Counted from the first letter of the stretch, positions 1 to 10,327 are shown. The stretch is DNA of 64,000 nt from Vibrio hangzhouensis (GCF_900107935.1 NZ_FNVG01000001.1:361866-425865); one strand, 5' to 3'. A program made the numbers and translations. The notes: a model not told the origin generated them from the sequence alone.

Positions 1-255
1 ATTTCTAAAGCACCTTACTACGCGATGCAGTTGAACCCCCGTTACAACTACGCACAAGGCGGAGCCATGATTACAGCCAATGCGGAAGCAGTCGATGTCG
101 TCACAGGCGAACCCATCGAAGGTGCCTTTGTTTGCGGTGAGGCCTCAGCAGGCACTTATGGTTACATCCGTTTAACGGCCTGCTCAACAATTGACTGTGG
201 TGCTTTTGGCATGGTCGCCGGCGTGAATGCCGCGAAAACAAAACCTTGGGCTTAG
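1..255 (+). CDS. Fumarate/urocanate reductase-like flavoprotein, 3' end only
   Basis: Open from the first base, so only the last 84 residues are present. The segment GGAMITANAEAVDV, then GEPIEGAFVCGEASAGTYG and RLTACSTIDCGAFGMVAG, matches the C-terminal FAD-binding part of the fumarate reductase/succinate dehydrogenase flavoprotein family: a GG(A/V)xI strand, a GLYAAGE-like turn and a final helix that ends ..FGxxAGxNAA. The flavoproteins of this type accept electrons from haem proteins and reduce a double bond (fumarate, urocanate or a related acrylate) in the periplasm. The next two genes encode a tetrahaem cytochrome and a NapC-type quinol dehydrogenase on the same strand, which fits that role. 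The substrate cannot be read because the active-site part lies outside the window. Confidence 0.75.
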   Translation: MSKAPYYAMQLNPRYNYAQGGAMITANAEAVDVVTGEPIEGAFVCGEASAGTYGYIRLTACSTIDCGAFGMVAGVNAAKTKPWA

Positions 256-309
256 CCCTGTGGCATAGGGTGGTTTTCGCCACCCTTCAATCAATCAGAC
301 ATATTGCTT

Positions 310-708
310 ATGAAAACAATATTACTTTATTTATCCCTGCTTCTGATGACCTTTGCTTCACCTTGGTCACTAGCCAACGACGAACCAGACTGGGACTCGT
401 TATCTGAGGAGTACACTTTGAAGCCTCATCACAAGGCCTTAAAGTTTGACTGCGTAATGTGCCACGAAGGCAACGACCCCGACGAGTTTGAACCTCTCGA
501 AACAGAAAACTGCCTTTCCTGTCACGGCAGTGCTCAAAAAGTCGCCGACCGTCTGAAGTTCATGGACGCAAACCATACCAATCCTCACAACTCGTTCCAT
601 GATGCCTTGTCTCTTGACTGTTACGAGTGCCATGCCGAACACGAACCGTCAACCAACTTATGTGCGGATTGCCACACCACCACGTCCTGGATGGGCAAAG
701 TGCCATAG
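310..708 (+). CDS. Periplasmic small tetrahaem cytochrome c
   Basis: 132 residues. The N-terminus (MKTILLYLSLLLMTFASPWSLAND) is a clear Sec signal peptide, so the mature protein is periplasmic. Four CXXCH haem sites are visible (CVMCH, CLSCH, CYECH, CADCH) with extra histidines (KPHHK, NHTNPH, AEHEP) that can be distal ligands, as in the cytochrome c3 / small tetrahaem cytochrome family and the N-terminal domain of Shewanella FccA. A TTG six bases upstream is in frame, but the ATG at 310 starts the signal peptide properly. It lies 54 bp after the flavoprotein and 9 bp before the NapC-like gene. Inferred role: electron shuttle from the membrane cytochrome to the flavoprotein subunit. Confidence 0.88.
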   Translation: MKTILLYLSLLLMTFASPWSLANDEPDWDSLSEEYTLKPHHKALKFDCVMCHEGNDPDEFEPLETENCLSCHGSAQKVADRLKFMDANHTNPHNSFHDALSLDCYECHAEHEPSTNLCADCHTTTSWMGKVP

Positions 709-717
709 GGAGTAGAT

Positions 718-1284
718 ATGAATAGAAAATGGTTTATCTTGATCCTGGTGTTCATTGGCGGATTAATTGGCACAGGAGCCAGCCTGGTCACTGCAGAAAT
801 TGCCCATAAAACCGGTGACGCTGAATTTTGTGGCTCCTGCCACTCCATGGAACCAATGGCAAACACCTTCAAACAAGACACTCATGGAGGCAACAATGAG
901 CATGGTTTTGTGGCTCAATGTGTGGATTGTCACCTGCCTCAGGATTCTGTGTTCGGTTACATGCTTGATAAGACAAAACACGGCATCAACGATGTTTTTG
1001 TAGAAAACTTTACCAACACCGACGAGATCGATTGGATTGCTCGTCGAGAAGAACGTGAACGCTTTGTCTTTGATAGCGGTTGCCTGAGTTGCCATCAGGC
1101 ACTGCTAGACAAAACAACCGCAAATAATCCTAAGTCGCTACAAACGCATGCTCACTACAAAAAGCAGTTAGAGGAAAACGACCCGATTCAATGTGTTTCA
1201 TGCCATGTCACCGTCGGGCATAATGGTCAGCTGAGAAGCGAACTCAATAAAACACATCCCGAGTTTACTTTCGAATCTCACTAG
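718..1284 (+). CDS. NapC/NirT-family membrane tetrahaem cytochrome (quinol dehydrogenase)
   Basis: 188 residues with one N-terminal membrane anchor (about residues 5-24) and a periplasmic domain holding four CXXCH sites: CGSCH, CVDCH, CLSCH, CVSCH. The order SCHSMEPM just after the anchor and HGINDVFVENF further on is typical of NapC/NirT/CymA proteins, which oxidise menaquinol or ubiquinol and pass electrons to soluble periplasmic partners. A good ribosome site (AGGGAG) precedes the ATG. It is last in the apparent flavoprotein-cytochrome-NapC operon, so it probably feeds that reductase. The gene symbol is left empty because NapC, NirT, TorC and CymA cannot be told apart by eye. Confidence 0.88.
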   Translation: MNRKWFILILVFIGGLIGTGASLVTAEIAHKTGDAEFCGSCHSMEPMANTFKQDTHGGNNEHGFVAQCVDCHLPQDSVFGYMLDKTKHGINDVFVENFTNTDEIDWIARREERERFVFDSGCLSCHQALLDKTTANNPKSLQTHAHYKKQLEENDPIQCVSCHVTVGHNGQLRSELNKTHPEFTFESH

Positions 1285-1426
1285 CTGATCTTCGATAACA
1301 TATATGGGGCTTTGCCTGTCAAGGTCCCATTGCTATAAATACCCATTAATCGAGTCGCTTCAAACACCGCTAAGACAGAGTGCGATATACTGAATCCAAT
1401 ACTCAGCAACTTGGTTGGATACGCCT

Positions 1427-1693
1427 ATGTCGAAAACGGTAAAAATTCACAATGAAGAAAAGCTGTTCAAAAAAGCGCTGGAAGTGGGCTGTAAGATGGC
1501 GGAAATGCAGGGATACCCAATTCACGATCAGTCAGCAACGCCCGCAACCAAAGCCAGAGCTCTGTACTTGTTTTTGGTCGAAGTAAGACAGATCGTTCCC
1601 CTTCCCGAAGATAAACTGGACGGACAAAATATTAAGAAGCGTCTTGCGCTCTGGATCCACAATGCGCTGCCAGACGGAGACCCTCTCAAATAA
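1427..1693 (+). CDS. Small DUF5062-like protein
   Basis: 88 residues starting at the ATG at 1427; a TTG 12 bases upstream is in frame but has no advantage. The pattern KKALEVGCKMAEMQGYPI, then KARALYLFLVEV and KKRLALWIHNALP, resembles the short DUF5062 family that is common in vibrios. The protein is helical and cytosolic, with no signal peptide or membrane segment. It is convergent with the SgrR-like gene, with only 5 bp between stops. The assignment rests on remembered family wording, so the family name is tentative; the function is unknown. Confidence 0.6.
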   Translation: MSKTVKIHNEEKLFKKALEVGCKMAEMQGYPIHDQSATPATKARALYLFLVEVRQIVPLPEDKLDGQNIKKRLALWIHNALPDGDPLK

Positions 1694-1698
1694 CCATT

Positions 1699-3447
1699 TC
1701 AATCCAACTTATCTTCAATCCAGACATGCTTAAAGTCTGGCCAAGACCAATCGGTAATCGATACGCCCTGCAGCACACCACGCCAGCGCAGGGTTTGTCT
1801 ATGATGAAACAAGGGCGATAACCAGTTTTCATAGATCATAATTGTCGCCATAGACTCCAGTTTATCCAGATAACCACTGACCTCGACAGATTGTCGCATC
1901 TCGGCCAAACCACCATCGAGCCACTGCTTCGCACTGTCTGGTAATCCATGGCGAAGAATCGCATCAGAGCACATCCAACGAAACACCGATATCGGTACGT
2001 TGTCATCAACATTAAAGCTGGCAATAATAATGTCTTCGGCAATCTCGCGCATTACAGAACGCTGATGAAGCTCTTCCAATGAGTAAACGTTCACCTTGGA
2101 CTCAATGCCCATTTCATTGAGTTGGGTACTGATCACGTTGGCACAATCCAGAACTACAAGATGGTCGTAGACAGCAATATCCAGCTTCTTTGGAAGTGGT
2201 GTGTCTTGTTCATAAAGAGGTCGTATTGGCGTCCAACTGGGTAATAAGTTACGTGCAGGAACCGAAGCCATTAATAGTTCAGAGAGTTGCTCCTGTTTCA
2301 GGATGAACTCTGGAGAGAGCAGTTTACTCAAATAGCGTCTTTGCTCTGGTGTCAATGCATTGTGCTCATCATGCATATTAAACAACAGGTAGAGGCAGCC
2401 ATTTTCAATTCGGGTCTGTGAACTATCGCCGCTGTGTACGTCATTTTCCAGCAGGTAATAAGGCTCGTCACTAGTTGCGTCCGCCTCTGCATGGCCTAGC
2501 TGAATCCGTTCACTGGGCGCTTGATCAAGCTGCCAAATCGTCACAGTATCGGTGAGTGAGCGCATCCCATAGTAGTTGTCATTAGCCTGAAGTCGCAGTC
2601 GCTCATTCGAGTGCTCGACCACCTGAAACGGACCACAACCGTCGACAGTCAAGGTATCAGCCTGCCCTATCTGATCCACAGGTTGAATCGAATAACGCAG
2701 ATCAGACAGTAACGCCGCAAAACCAAGATCGGGACTACTCAACCTAAAGGTCACGCTCTGTTGATTTGCCGAGATTTCCTCTACGTGTGACAGTTCTTGT
2801 TGATATTCTGGCAAGGTGCGCAGTGCCTGAAACAGTTTTGCGACCCCATATGCATCCATCGTTGCGTTAGAATGAAAGCGCAGTTGGGGACGAAGGTAAA
2901 AGCGCCACACTGTAGCGTCGTGATTCGCTTGCCAGTGATGAGCAAGCTGTGGGATGACTTTGCCGTTCTTTTCACAGCCAGTTAAACATGCATAGATTTG
3001 CCTGACCAAAAAGCGTTCACTATTACGAAGCGGCCTATGGGGAAGCAAGGCATCGAAAACTCGTTGATAGGTAAGTTGGATATGTAGCTGCCCCTCACGA
3101 ACCATAGTGCCAGATGTCTGCTGTAACAAAGCACCGAATCGCTGTTGGTCACCTTCCAGAAGCGTCATTGCCAACTCGTAATGTCCATCTTCAATAAGCG
3201 CTCGTCCCAGAATTTGTTTCAATTCCATCAGACTGTACTTGAGACGCAGCACCGATCGCTGATTACGACCTACCTTAGGTGTCCAAATGATCCACCCTCG
3301 CTGTTGCAGTTCCTGTAGCAGCGTCCTGCCATGACGTGGCGTCGTACACAAACACTCTGCCACTTCACCGAGCGAGGTTTGGATGTCAAATTTGGTGCCC
3401 AGCACCGACAACCGTTCATAGTATTGAAGTGCACGCTGATCTTTCAT
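1699..3447 (-). CDS. SgrR-family transcriptional regulator
   Basis: 582 residues. The N-terminal ~110 residues form a winged-helix DNA-binding domain (LGEVAECLCTTPRHGRTLLQEL and GWIIWTPKVGRNQRSVL). The rest is a solute-binding-protein domain of the SBP_bac_5 type (VRQIYACLTGCEKNGKVIPQ, LAHHWQA, WRFYLRP, FHSNATMDAYGVAKLF), an arrangement characteristic of E. coli SgrR. SgrR proteins sense a sugar-phosphate related signal through the binding-protein-like domain while staying in the cytoplasm, and there is no signal peptide here. It is divergent from the GH1 6-phospho-beta-glucosidase with 198 bp between starts, so it is a candidate regulator of that gene. No SgrS-like RNA was recognised in the intergenic region. 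Confidence 0.85.
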   Translation of the reverse strand: MKDQRALQYYERLSVLGTKFDIQTSLGEVAECLCTTPRHGRTLLQELQQRGWIIWTPKVGRNQRSVLRLKYSLMELKQILGRALIEDGHYELAMTLLEGDQQRFGALLQQTSGTMVREGQLHIQLTYQRVFDALLPHRPLRNSERFLVRQIYACLTGCEKNGKVIPQLAHHWQANHDATVWRFYLRPQLRFHSNATMDAYGVAKLFQALRTLPEYQQELSHVEEISANQQSVTFRLSSPDLGFAALLSDLRYSIQPVDQIGQADTLTVDGCGPFQVVEHSNERLRLQANDNYYGMRSLTDTVTIWQLDQAPSERIQLGHAEADATSDEPYYLLENDVHSGDSSQTRIENGCLYLLFNMHDEHNALTPEQRRYLSKLLSPEFILKQEQLSELLMASVPARNLLPSWTPIRPLYEQDTPLPKKLDIAVYDHLVVLDCANVISTQLNEMGIESKVNVYSLEELHQRSVMREIAEDIIIASFNVDDNVPISVFRWMCSDAILRHGLPDSAKQWLDGGLAEMRQSVEVSGYLDKLESMATIMIYENWLSPLFHHRQTLRWRGVLQGVSITDWSWPDFKHVWIEDKLD

Positions 3448-3642
3448 TTAAAAATCTCTAATACAGGGAAAGCAAACTACAAAAAACTTCCCCATTTTAG
3501 CCAAATGAGCGGATTTATGGCAACTAACAACCAGATAAAGCCAAAAACAAGAACAAAATGATTCAATCATCACTCTTTTTCCATTCCCTATATTGACGGA
3601 TACTGGAGCCATACTCAAAAAGGCTAAATCGCAAAGAGGTAA

Positions 3643-5037
<1,395 letters not shown>

Positions 5038-5073
5038 CGTAGTGCTTTGTTAGCGCCTGCAGAAACTCGATAG

Positions 5074-5109
5074 AAGCGGTCAAGTCGTGAGTGACTTGAC
5101 CGCTTTTTT
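5074..5109 (+). terminator. Rho-independent terminator of the GH1 gene
   Basis: A 13-bp perfect stem (AAGCGGTCAAGTC / GACTTGACCGCTT) with a 6-base loop runs straight into a T tract on the + strand, 36 bp after the stop codon of the glucosidase. The other side lacks a strong U tract, so it mainly ends + strand transcription. Confidence 0.9.
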
Positions 5110-5134
5110 ATCAATTCGAGATTGTACAGTGCTA

Positions 5135-6136
5135 CTAAGCAATTGCCTTAGTACTTTCGCGCACCACCACCTGAACGGGAGGGATATTGTAACGGGGTTG
5201 ATTATCGCTGATCAGATCCAGAAGATATTTGACACCAATTTCGCCCATTTCGGTGAAGGGCTGTCGCACTGTTGTCAACCTGGGGATGTAATATTCATCA
5301 ATAGGAAGATCGTCAAAACCAATCACAGAGACATCCTCCGGAACTCTGAGGCCATGCTTATGCAACGCCTGAATAACGCCAAATGCACTAAGATCATTCG
5401 CTGCAAATATCGCGGTTGGCACCTGCCCGGCTCTGATGGCTGTGCGCATGTTTAAGAATGCTATCCGAGACTCGAAGTTTCCCTCTATCAACGTACCGGC
5501 TTCTAGTTCTAGCCCTGCTCGCTCCATCGCTCGCTTGAATCCATTAACGCGATGTTGGGCCTCAATATTGTAGTTTGGACCAGTAACATGAACGATTCGT
5601 TTATGGCCTAACTGAATCAGGTGGTTGGTTGCAAGATAACCGCCCATTTCATTGTCGATGTCAATTAACGGCAATATGCCCTTCCCACGGCGGCACATTA
5701 GCAGCGTAGGTACCTTTTTAGCGATGGCTGCAATCTCCTGCTCATCAAGCTCTCCCCCTATCACGATCAGTCCATCTACTTCACGGGCTATCAGATCTTT
5801 AAGTTCGTGCCGCTCTCTGCTCTCTTCCCAATTCGTGGTCTCAATGATGATGTCATAACTATGATGACGCATGGTTCGGTCCATGCCTGACAAAATACGG
5901 CTCACGTAGGGCGTGTCAAACGAAGGTGCAACCACGCCAATTTTCATGTTTCGTTTGGTCTTAGGCTGAGCTTTGCGTTCTTTGGGCTTGAAACCCAATT
6001 CAAAAATGGCTCGCTCAATAGCATCCACCTTATCCTTAGCAATGAAAGACGTGCGATTGAGGTACCTTGATACCGTGCTCGGTGAAACACTGGCCAACTT
6101 TGCGACATCATAAATAGTGGTTTTCTTTTGTTTCAT
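5135..6136 (-). CDS. LacI-family transcriptional regulator
   Basis: 333 residues. The N-terminal helix-turn-helix reads TIYDVAKLASVSPSTVSRYL, a textbook LacI headpiece, followed by a hinge helix and a periplasmic-binding-protein-like effector domain starting at MKIGVVAPSF. The end of the effector domain (VPEDVSVIGFDDLPIDEYYIPRLTTVRQP) is well conserved. LacI proteins of this kind bind a sugar or sugar phosphate and repress nearby catabolic genes. It is convergent with the GH1 gene, so it may regulate that gene or something elsewhere; the sequence alone does not decide. Confidence 0.92.
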   Translation of the reverse strand: MKQKKTTIYDVAKLASVSPSTVSRYLNRTSFIAKDKVDAIERAIFELGFKPKERKAQPKTKRNMKIGVVAPSFDTPYVSRILSGMDRTMRHHSYDIIIETTNWEESRERHELKDLIAREVDGLIVIGGELDEQEIAAIAKKVPTLLMCRRGKGILPLIDIDNEMGGYLATNHLIQLGHKRIVHVTGPNYNIEAQHRVNGFKRAMERAGLELEAGTLIEGNFESRIAFLNMRTAIRAGQVPTAIFAANDLSAFGVIQALHKHGLRVPEDVSVIGFDDLPIDEYYIPRLTTVRQPFTEMGEIGVKYLLDLISDNQPRYNIPPVQVVVRESTKAIA

Positions 6137-6649
6137 ATGGCCAATTTCACTGCATTCCGTTTTGTGCTGTTTCGAACATTACCAAGTCAGAGGCAATAAC
6201 GAGCTTTTTACATGCGTAGTTAAGTCATAACCCGTTGAAAAGGAGGTTCATAACTTACTACTCTTCCTAAGATCAAACCGAGACCGTTAACAAGTATCTC
6301 ACTGATACCAGTTGGACTCTCCCTAAAATCAGACACTCCTGGCGGTATTGAACCCTCCCCCCCAAATAGCATCCACATAATAATACCTCCATGGAACGAT
6401 GAAAGACTAATCCTACGAAAGGAACAGACAATAACGAATGACTAACCACTATACTCAAGTGACCTCAAGATGCAGGACTCAGAGCTTCATCAAGGTGTTC
6501 AGTTCAGGGAAAATAGTTGAGTATATAGGCTTGTGCGTTCAATTACTCATCACCCAAATCACCCACGGTTGTATCACTAACCCTTTCAATCTATGATGAT
6601 TACCAAATAATTAACAAAACAAAAGCCTTAGGGATTAGGAGTGGTCGAC
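6137..6649. other. Intergenic, 513 bp
   Basis: Separates the divergent LacI gene and the small lipoprotein gene. It has a run of C at about 6355-6363 and short AT-rich stretches before the lipoprotein start. No convincing gene, hairpin terminator or operator was seen. A 61-codon minus-strand frame near 6273-6458 has no ribosome site and no recognisable product. Confidence 0.5.
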
Positions 6650-6823
6650 ATGAAAAAGTTTCAGGCATTATTGGCATTGGGCGCCTTGGTTGTTATTGCA
6701 GGTTGTGCTCCATCGAACGAGTATCGCAACAATCAGGAAATTGGTGCCAAAATGGAAGAAGAAGCACAGCGAGAAAAACAAATTTGTACCGCGTTGGGTG
6801 ACATCAATTGTGCTCAGCAATAA
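6650..6823 (+). CDS. Small lipoprotein
   Basis: 57 residues. The start at 6650 is chosen because AGGAG lies eight bases upstream; an in-frame GTG nine bases earlier would leave no spacing. The sequence MKKFQALLALGALVVIAGC is a lipoprotein signal peptide with lipobox VIAGC, so the mature protein is about 40 residues with a lipidated cysteine. The mature part (APSNEYRNNQEIG, then EEEAQREKQIC) is charged, has two further cysteines (ICTALGDINC) and is predicted helical. Function unknown. It stands alone between two LacI-type genes. Confidence 0.72.
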   Translation: MKKFQALLALGALVVIAGCAPSNEYRNNQEIGAKMEEEAQREKQICTALGDINCAQQ

Positions 6824-6907
6824 ATTGAATATCGAGTTGTTAAATAAACCACTATGAGTCGAATCGTCACTCTCGAAATAGATATATTTCGGGAGTGAAC
6901 TTATAGG

Positions 6908-7885
6908 CTAGCGGATACGTATTTTTCTGGGAATGAGCTCGACACCTGGATTATAGCGCTTGGCCGAGGCATTAAGAGCGAGTTCCAGAGCACTATCGCA
7001 AATCACCTCAAATTGCTGAGGCAGTGAATTGATCTTAATTGGCAAAAAATCCAACAATCTATTATCACCGAATGTCGCCAGTTTCACTGTGCTCATCAGA
7101 TCAGGTTTCTCAATCAGTACATCGAGCACGCCTTCCAGCAGCGTGTATGATGTCGTCACTATCGCATCGGGCACCTTACCCTGCTCCACCCACATAGAAA
7201 ACAAACGTTTCCCTTCTTCATTATTAAAGTGCTCTCCGTAACACACCTCCGTTTTCAGACCCGCGTCTTTTACTGCCGCCTCAAACCCGAGATGCCGCTC
7301 ACGGGAGATATTCAAATCTGGTAACGCTCCAATGAGACCGACGGTATGTGTTGAAGTGTCGATCACTGAGTTAGTGAGTTCAAATGCTGCGCCATAGTCT
7401 TCGCTGATCACGCAACTGAAGTGTTCATCATCGAGTGAACGGTCAATAGCAATGACCGGTGTTCCTCTTTGCTGTACGGAGAGGTAATAGTCGCTGGCAT
7501 CGGTAATGGCACTGGCAACAAAAAGCGCATCAATTCGACGAGAGACCAGCGCATCAACAACCAGTTTCTCTGTTTCTGGGTCGTCATCAGAACAACCAAT
7601 CAATATCTGAAAACCCGCTTTACGAGAATTCTGTTCAAGCAACTTGGCTATGCGGGCGTAACTGGTGTTTTCCAAATCTGGAATGATCAGTCCAAATGAA
7701 CGGCTGTGCCCTGCTCGCAAAGATGACGCTGCATGGTCAGGCTTATAGTTGTGCTGCTCAACCACCGCCATTACCTTTTTTTGGGTTTTTTCAGAAATAC
7801 GATACTTCTGTGCTTTACCGTTGATTACATAGCTTGCCGTGGTCTTAGAAACCCCAGCGAGTTTCGCAATTTCATCTAACGTCAT
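6908..7885 (-). CDS. cra: Catabolite repressor/activator Cra (FruR)
   Basis: 325 residues. The headpiece MTLDEIAKLAGVSKTTASYV with the following NGKAQKYRISEKTQKKV is the Cra/FruR subtype of LacI regulators, and GHSRSFGLIIPDLENTSYARIAK opens its effector domain in the wording typical of FruR. Cra responds to fructose-1-phosphate (and fructose-1,6-bisphosphate in E. coli) and controls fructose use and central carbon flow. The gene is divergent from fruBKA with 291 bp between them, and that region holds at least three palindromes of the Cra type. This matches the fruR-fruBKA arrangement known in V. cholerae. Confidence 0.94.
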   Translation of the reverse strand: MTLDEIAKLAGVSKTTASYVINGKAQKYRISEKTQKKVMAVVEQHNYKPDHAASSLRAGHSRSFGLIIPDLENTSYARIAKLLEQNSRKAGFQILIGCSDDDPETEKLVVDALVSRRIDALFVASAITDASDYYLSVQQRGTPVIAIDRSLDDEHFSCVISEDYGAAFELTNSVIDTSTHTVGLIGALPDLNISRERHLGFEAAVKDAGLKTEVCYGEHFNNEEGKRLFSMWVEQGKVPDAIVTTSYTLLEGVLDVLIEKPDLMSTVKLATFGDNRLLDFLPIKINSLPQQFEVICDSALELALNASAKRYNPGVELIPRKIRIR

Positions 7886-7953
7886 AACTCGATCCTTTTT
7901 GTGCGATGGATCATATAAATGAATTCCAACTTAACTGACAAGTTGAATTATAA

Positions 7954-7969
7954 GCTGAATCGGTTCAGT
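7954..7969. promoter_or_regulatory. Cra operator 1
   Basis: GCTGAATCGGTTCAGT, a near-perfect palindrome of the GCTGAA-N4-TTCAGC form, in the cra-fruB intergenic region about 70 bp upstream of the cra start. One of three closely matching sites. Confidence 0.82.
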
Positions 7970-7975
7970 ATAAAA

Positions 7976-7991
7976 GCTGAAAGGATTCAGC
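7976..7991. promoter_or_regulatory. Cra operator 2
   Basis: GCTGAAAGGATTCAGC, with perfect six-base arms, starts 22 bp after the start of operator 1. This puts the two sites two helical turns apart, so two dimers could sit on the same face of the DNA. Confidence 0.82.
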
Positions 7992-8105
7992 AAAGTTCAC
8001 AATTTTGATAACTGCCCTATATTTGCTCAAGAATCGTAAAAATTGGGGTGTCGTGGCAGCAAAACCAACACTGTGATACGGTTTGCTGAATTTTTTTAAG
8101 AATTT

Positions 8106-8121
8106 GCTGAATCGATTCAGT
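8106..8121. promoter_or_regulatory. Cra operator 3 (fruB-proximal)
   Basis: GCTGAATCGATTCAGT, almost a perfect palindrome with the central CG of LacI-family sites, 56 bp before the fruB ATG. A weaker relative, TGAGTCGGTTCA, follows at 8138-8149. The location fits direct control of the fru promoter. Confidence 0.85.
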
Positions 8122-8176
8122 TTTGCATTAAAGCAAATGAGTCGGTTCAAAATGAGAACAAAGTGGGTGAGCTAAT

Positions 8177-9307
8177 ATGCTTCAACTAAACAATAGCAAC
8201 ATCAAACTAAATCAATCATCAAACGACAAACTCAGCGCGATCAAAGTCATCGCAGCAGACCTTACTGAAAAGGGACTGGTACAACAAGGTTACGTAGAAG
8301 GCATGCTGAACCGTGAGGGTCAGAACTCGACTTTCCTGGGAAACGGCATTGCTATCCCACACGGCACCACCGACACACGCGATCTCGTTAAAGAAACAGG
8401 TGTAGCAGTTCACCATTTCCCTAATGGTGTGGACTGGGGTGATGGTAATACCGCTTACGTTGCCATTGGTATTGCAGCTAAGTCGGATGAACACTTAGGC
8501 ATCCTCAAGCAGCTTACCAAGGTACTATCGGCAGATGGCGTAGAAGAGAAATTGAAACAAGCTAAGTCAGCCAATGAAATCATTGCGCTACTTAATGGTG
8601 ACGTTCAACTCGAAGCAGACTTTGATGCCTCTTTAATCCAACTGAACTTTCCGGCCAGTGACATGGTACAGATGGCTGCAGTTGCGGGTGGACTTCTAAA
8701 AAACACCGGTGGTGCGGGCTCAGAGTTTGTCGCTGATCTTGTCACTAAGTCTCCCACTCACTTAGGTAAAGGCGTGTGGCTAGTCAGCAGCGACAAAGCG
8801 GTAACACGTACAGGTATGGCGTTTGTGTCTACCATCAATCAGTGTGAACTGGATGGAACACCGGTCCAGGCTTTGATTGCGTTTGCTGCTTGTAACAACG
8901 CACATGCACCAATACTGAACAAAATCACTGAACTGGTTTTCAAACAGGAACAAGACTCTTTGCTGTCACTGTCTGCCGAACAGGTTCTGGCTTTCTTTAC
9001 TGGTGAAGATATCGCCACAGAAACAGCGACTGATAACGTTGCCGTATTCAAGATTAAGAATTCGCATGGTCTGCACGCTCGTCCGGGAGCCATGCTAGTC
9101 GCGGAAGCAAAGAAATTTGAATCCGCTATCAAAGTTTCAAACCTGAACGGTGATGGCAAGGCTGTGAATGCTAAGAGCCTGATGAAAGTGATTGCACTTG
9201 GTGTTAAGCACGGTCATGAGTTGCAATTTACCGCTGAAGGCCCGGATGCAGCACAAGCACTACAGTCTATTGGCAGCGCTATTGCTTCCGGCTTGGGTGA
9301 AGGTTGA
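8177..9307 (+). CDS. fruB: PTS fructose EIIA-HPr fusion (diphosphoryl transfer protein)
   Basis: 376 residues in three parts. Residues 1-140 are an EIIA-Fru domain with the phosphohistidine in GIAIPHGT (about H62). The middle is the linker domain found in FruB. The last ~90 residues are an HPr-like FPr domain with its phosphohistidine in NSHGLHARPGAMLV and the conserved NAKSLMKVIALG segment. It takes phosphate from EI and passes it to the FruA EIIB domain. It is the first gene of fruBKA, starts at an ATG after GGGTGAG, and is 10 bp from fruK. Expression is likely controlled by Cra through the palindromes upstream. Confidence 0.95.
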   Translation: MLQLNNSNIKLNQSSNDKLSAIKVIAADLTEKGLVQQGYVEGMLNREGQNSTFLGNGIAIPHGTTDTRDLVKETGVAVHHFPNGVDWGDGNTAYVAIGIAAKSDEHLGILKQLTKVLSADGVEEKLKQAKSANEIIALLNGDVQLEADFDASLIQLNFPASDMVQMAAVAGGLLKNTGGAGSEFVADLVTKSPTHLGKGVWLVSSDKAVTRTGMAFVSTINQCELDGTPVQALIAFAACNNAHAPILNKITELVFKQEQDSLLSLSAEQVLAFFTGEDIATETATDNVAVFKIKNSHGLHARPGAMLVAEAKKFESAIKVSNLNGDGKAVNAKSLMKVIALGVKHGHELQFTAEGPDAAQALQSIGSAIASGLGEG

Positions 9308-9317
9308 GGGGCACGTT

Positions 9318-10262
9318 ATGACAGCTCAAACGAATAAAGCGGTAACCATTACTCTCAACCCTGCCCTTGATCTCACCGGCAGTTTAGAGACTCTGAACAA
9401 AGGCTCAGTGAGTCTGGTCAATCAGGGCTCACTGCATGCTGCAGGTAAAGGCGTCAATGTGGCAAGGGTACTCAGTGACTTAGGCGCGGAGATCACCGTC
9501 ACGGGTTTCCTAGGAACCGATAACCAGGAGCTTTTCTGCCAGCTTTTTGATGAGTTAGGCACAAAAGACGAGTTCGTACGTGTTCCGGGCTCCACTCGCA
9601 TTAACGTAAAGCTCGTGGAAGATAATGGCGAAGTCAGTGACATCAACTTCCCTGGCGTTGAAGTTACCGAACAAGCAATAGTCCAATTTGAAGCAACACT
9701 GAACAATCTCATGGTTGACCATGATTACTTCGTATTTGCCGGTAGCCTGCCTAGGGGCATCAGCGCTGAGCAATGCGCTACATGGATTGATCACCTGCAG
9801 CAAAACGGCAAGCGTGTCTTATTTGACAGCAGCAGAGATGCACTCACCAAGGGTCTGGAATCCAAACCGTGGTTAATCAAGCCCAATGACGAAGAATTAT
9901 CCCAGTTCGTAGGGCGTCACCTGTCAACTCAAGAGCAGTGTTTGGAAGCGGCAGAAACATTGTCGGATAAAGGTATTGCAAACATTGTGGTATCGATGGG
10001 TGCAGAAGGTGTGCTGTGGCTTGAAAACAATCAGTGGCTACAGGCAAAACCACCAAGAATGGACGTCGTGAGTACCGTGGGTGCTGGCGATACTCTGGTT
10101 GCAGGACTTTGTTGGGGTCACATGCAATCACTTATGAAAGAAGAATTACTCTCCTTTGCAACTGCACTCTCAGCCTTGGCTGTCAGCCAGGTAGGCGTGG
10201 GTGTGCCATGCATTGAAGAAGTTAAATCCCTACAACAACAAATACAAATTACTAGAGCTTAG
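9318..10262 (+). CDS. fruK: 1-phosphofructokinase
   Basis: 314 residues from the ATG at 9318. The frame is open much further upstream inside fruB, but MTAQTNKAVTITLNPALDLT is the normal FruK N-terminus. It is a PfkB-family sugar kinase: GKGVNVARVL near the start, the substrate loop PGSTRINVK, GSLPRG, and the C-terminal STVGAGDTLVAG with the catalytic aspartate. It phosphorylates fructose-1-phosphate made by FruA to fructose-1,6-bisphosphate. Position between fruB and fruA is the usual order. Confidence 0.95.
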   Translation: MTAQTNKAVTITLNPALDLTGSLETLNKGSVSLVNQGSLHAAGKGVNVARVLSDLGAEITVTGFLGTDNQELFCQLFDELGTKDEFVRVPGSTRINVKLVEDNGEVSDINFPGVEVTEQAIVQFEATLNNLMVDHDYFVFAGSLPRGISAEQCATWIDHLQQNGKRVLFDSSRDALTKGLESKPWLIKPNDEELSQFVGRHLSTQEQCLEAAETLSDKGIANIVVSMGAEGVLWLENNQWLQAKPPRMDVVSTVGAGDTLVAGLCWGHMQSLMKEELLSFATALSALAVSQVGVGVPCIEEVKSLQQQIQITRA

Positions 10263-10327
10263 CTGCTAATTATCAGAGTCTCAGATTCTGATTCTGCGTG
10301 GCATTAATGGACACAAAGGTCGAACCT

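Noticed and set aside
6273..6458. 61-codon minus-strand ORF in the 6.1-6.6 kb gap
   Set aside because: No start signal and no recognisable protein features.
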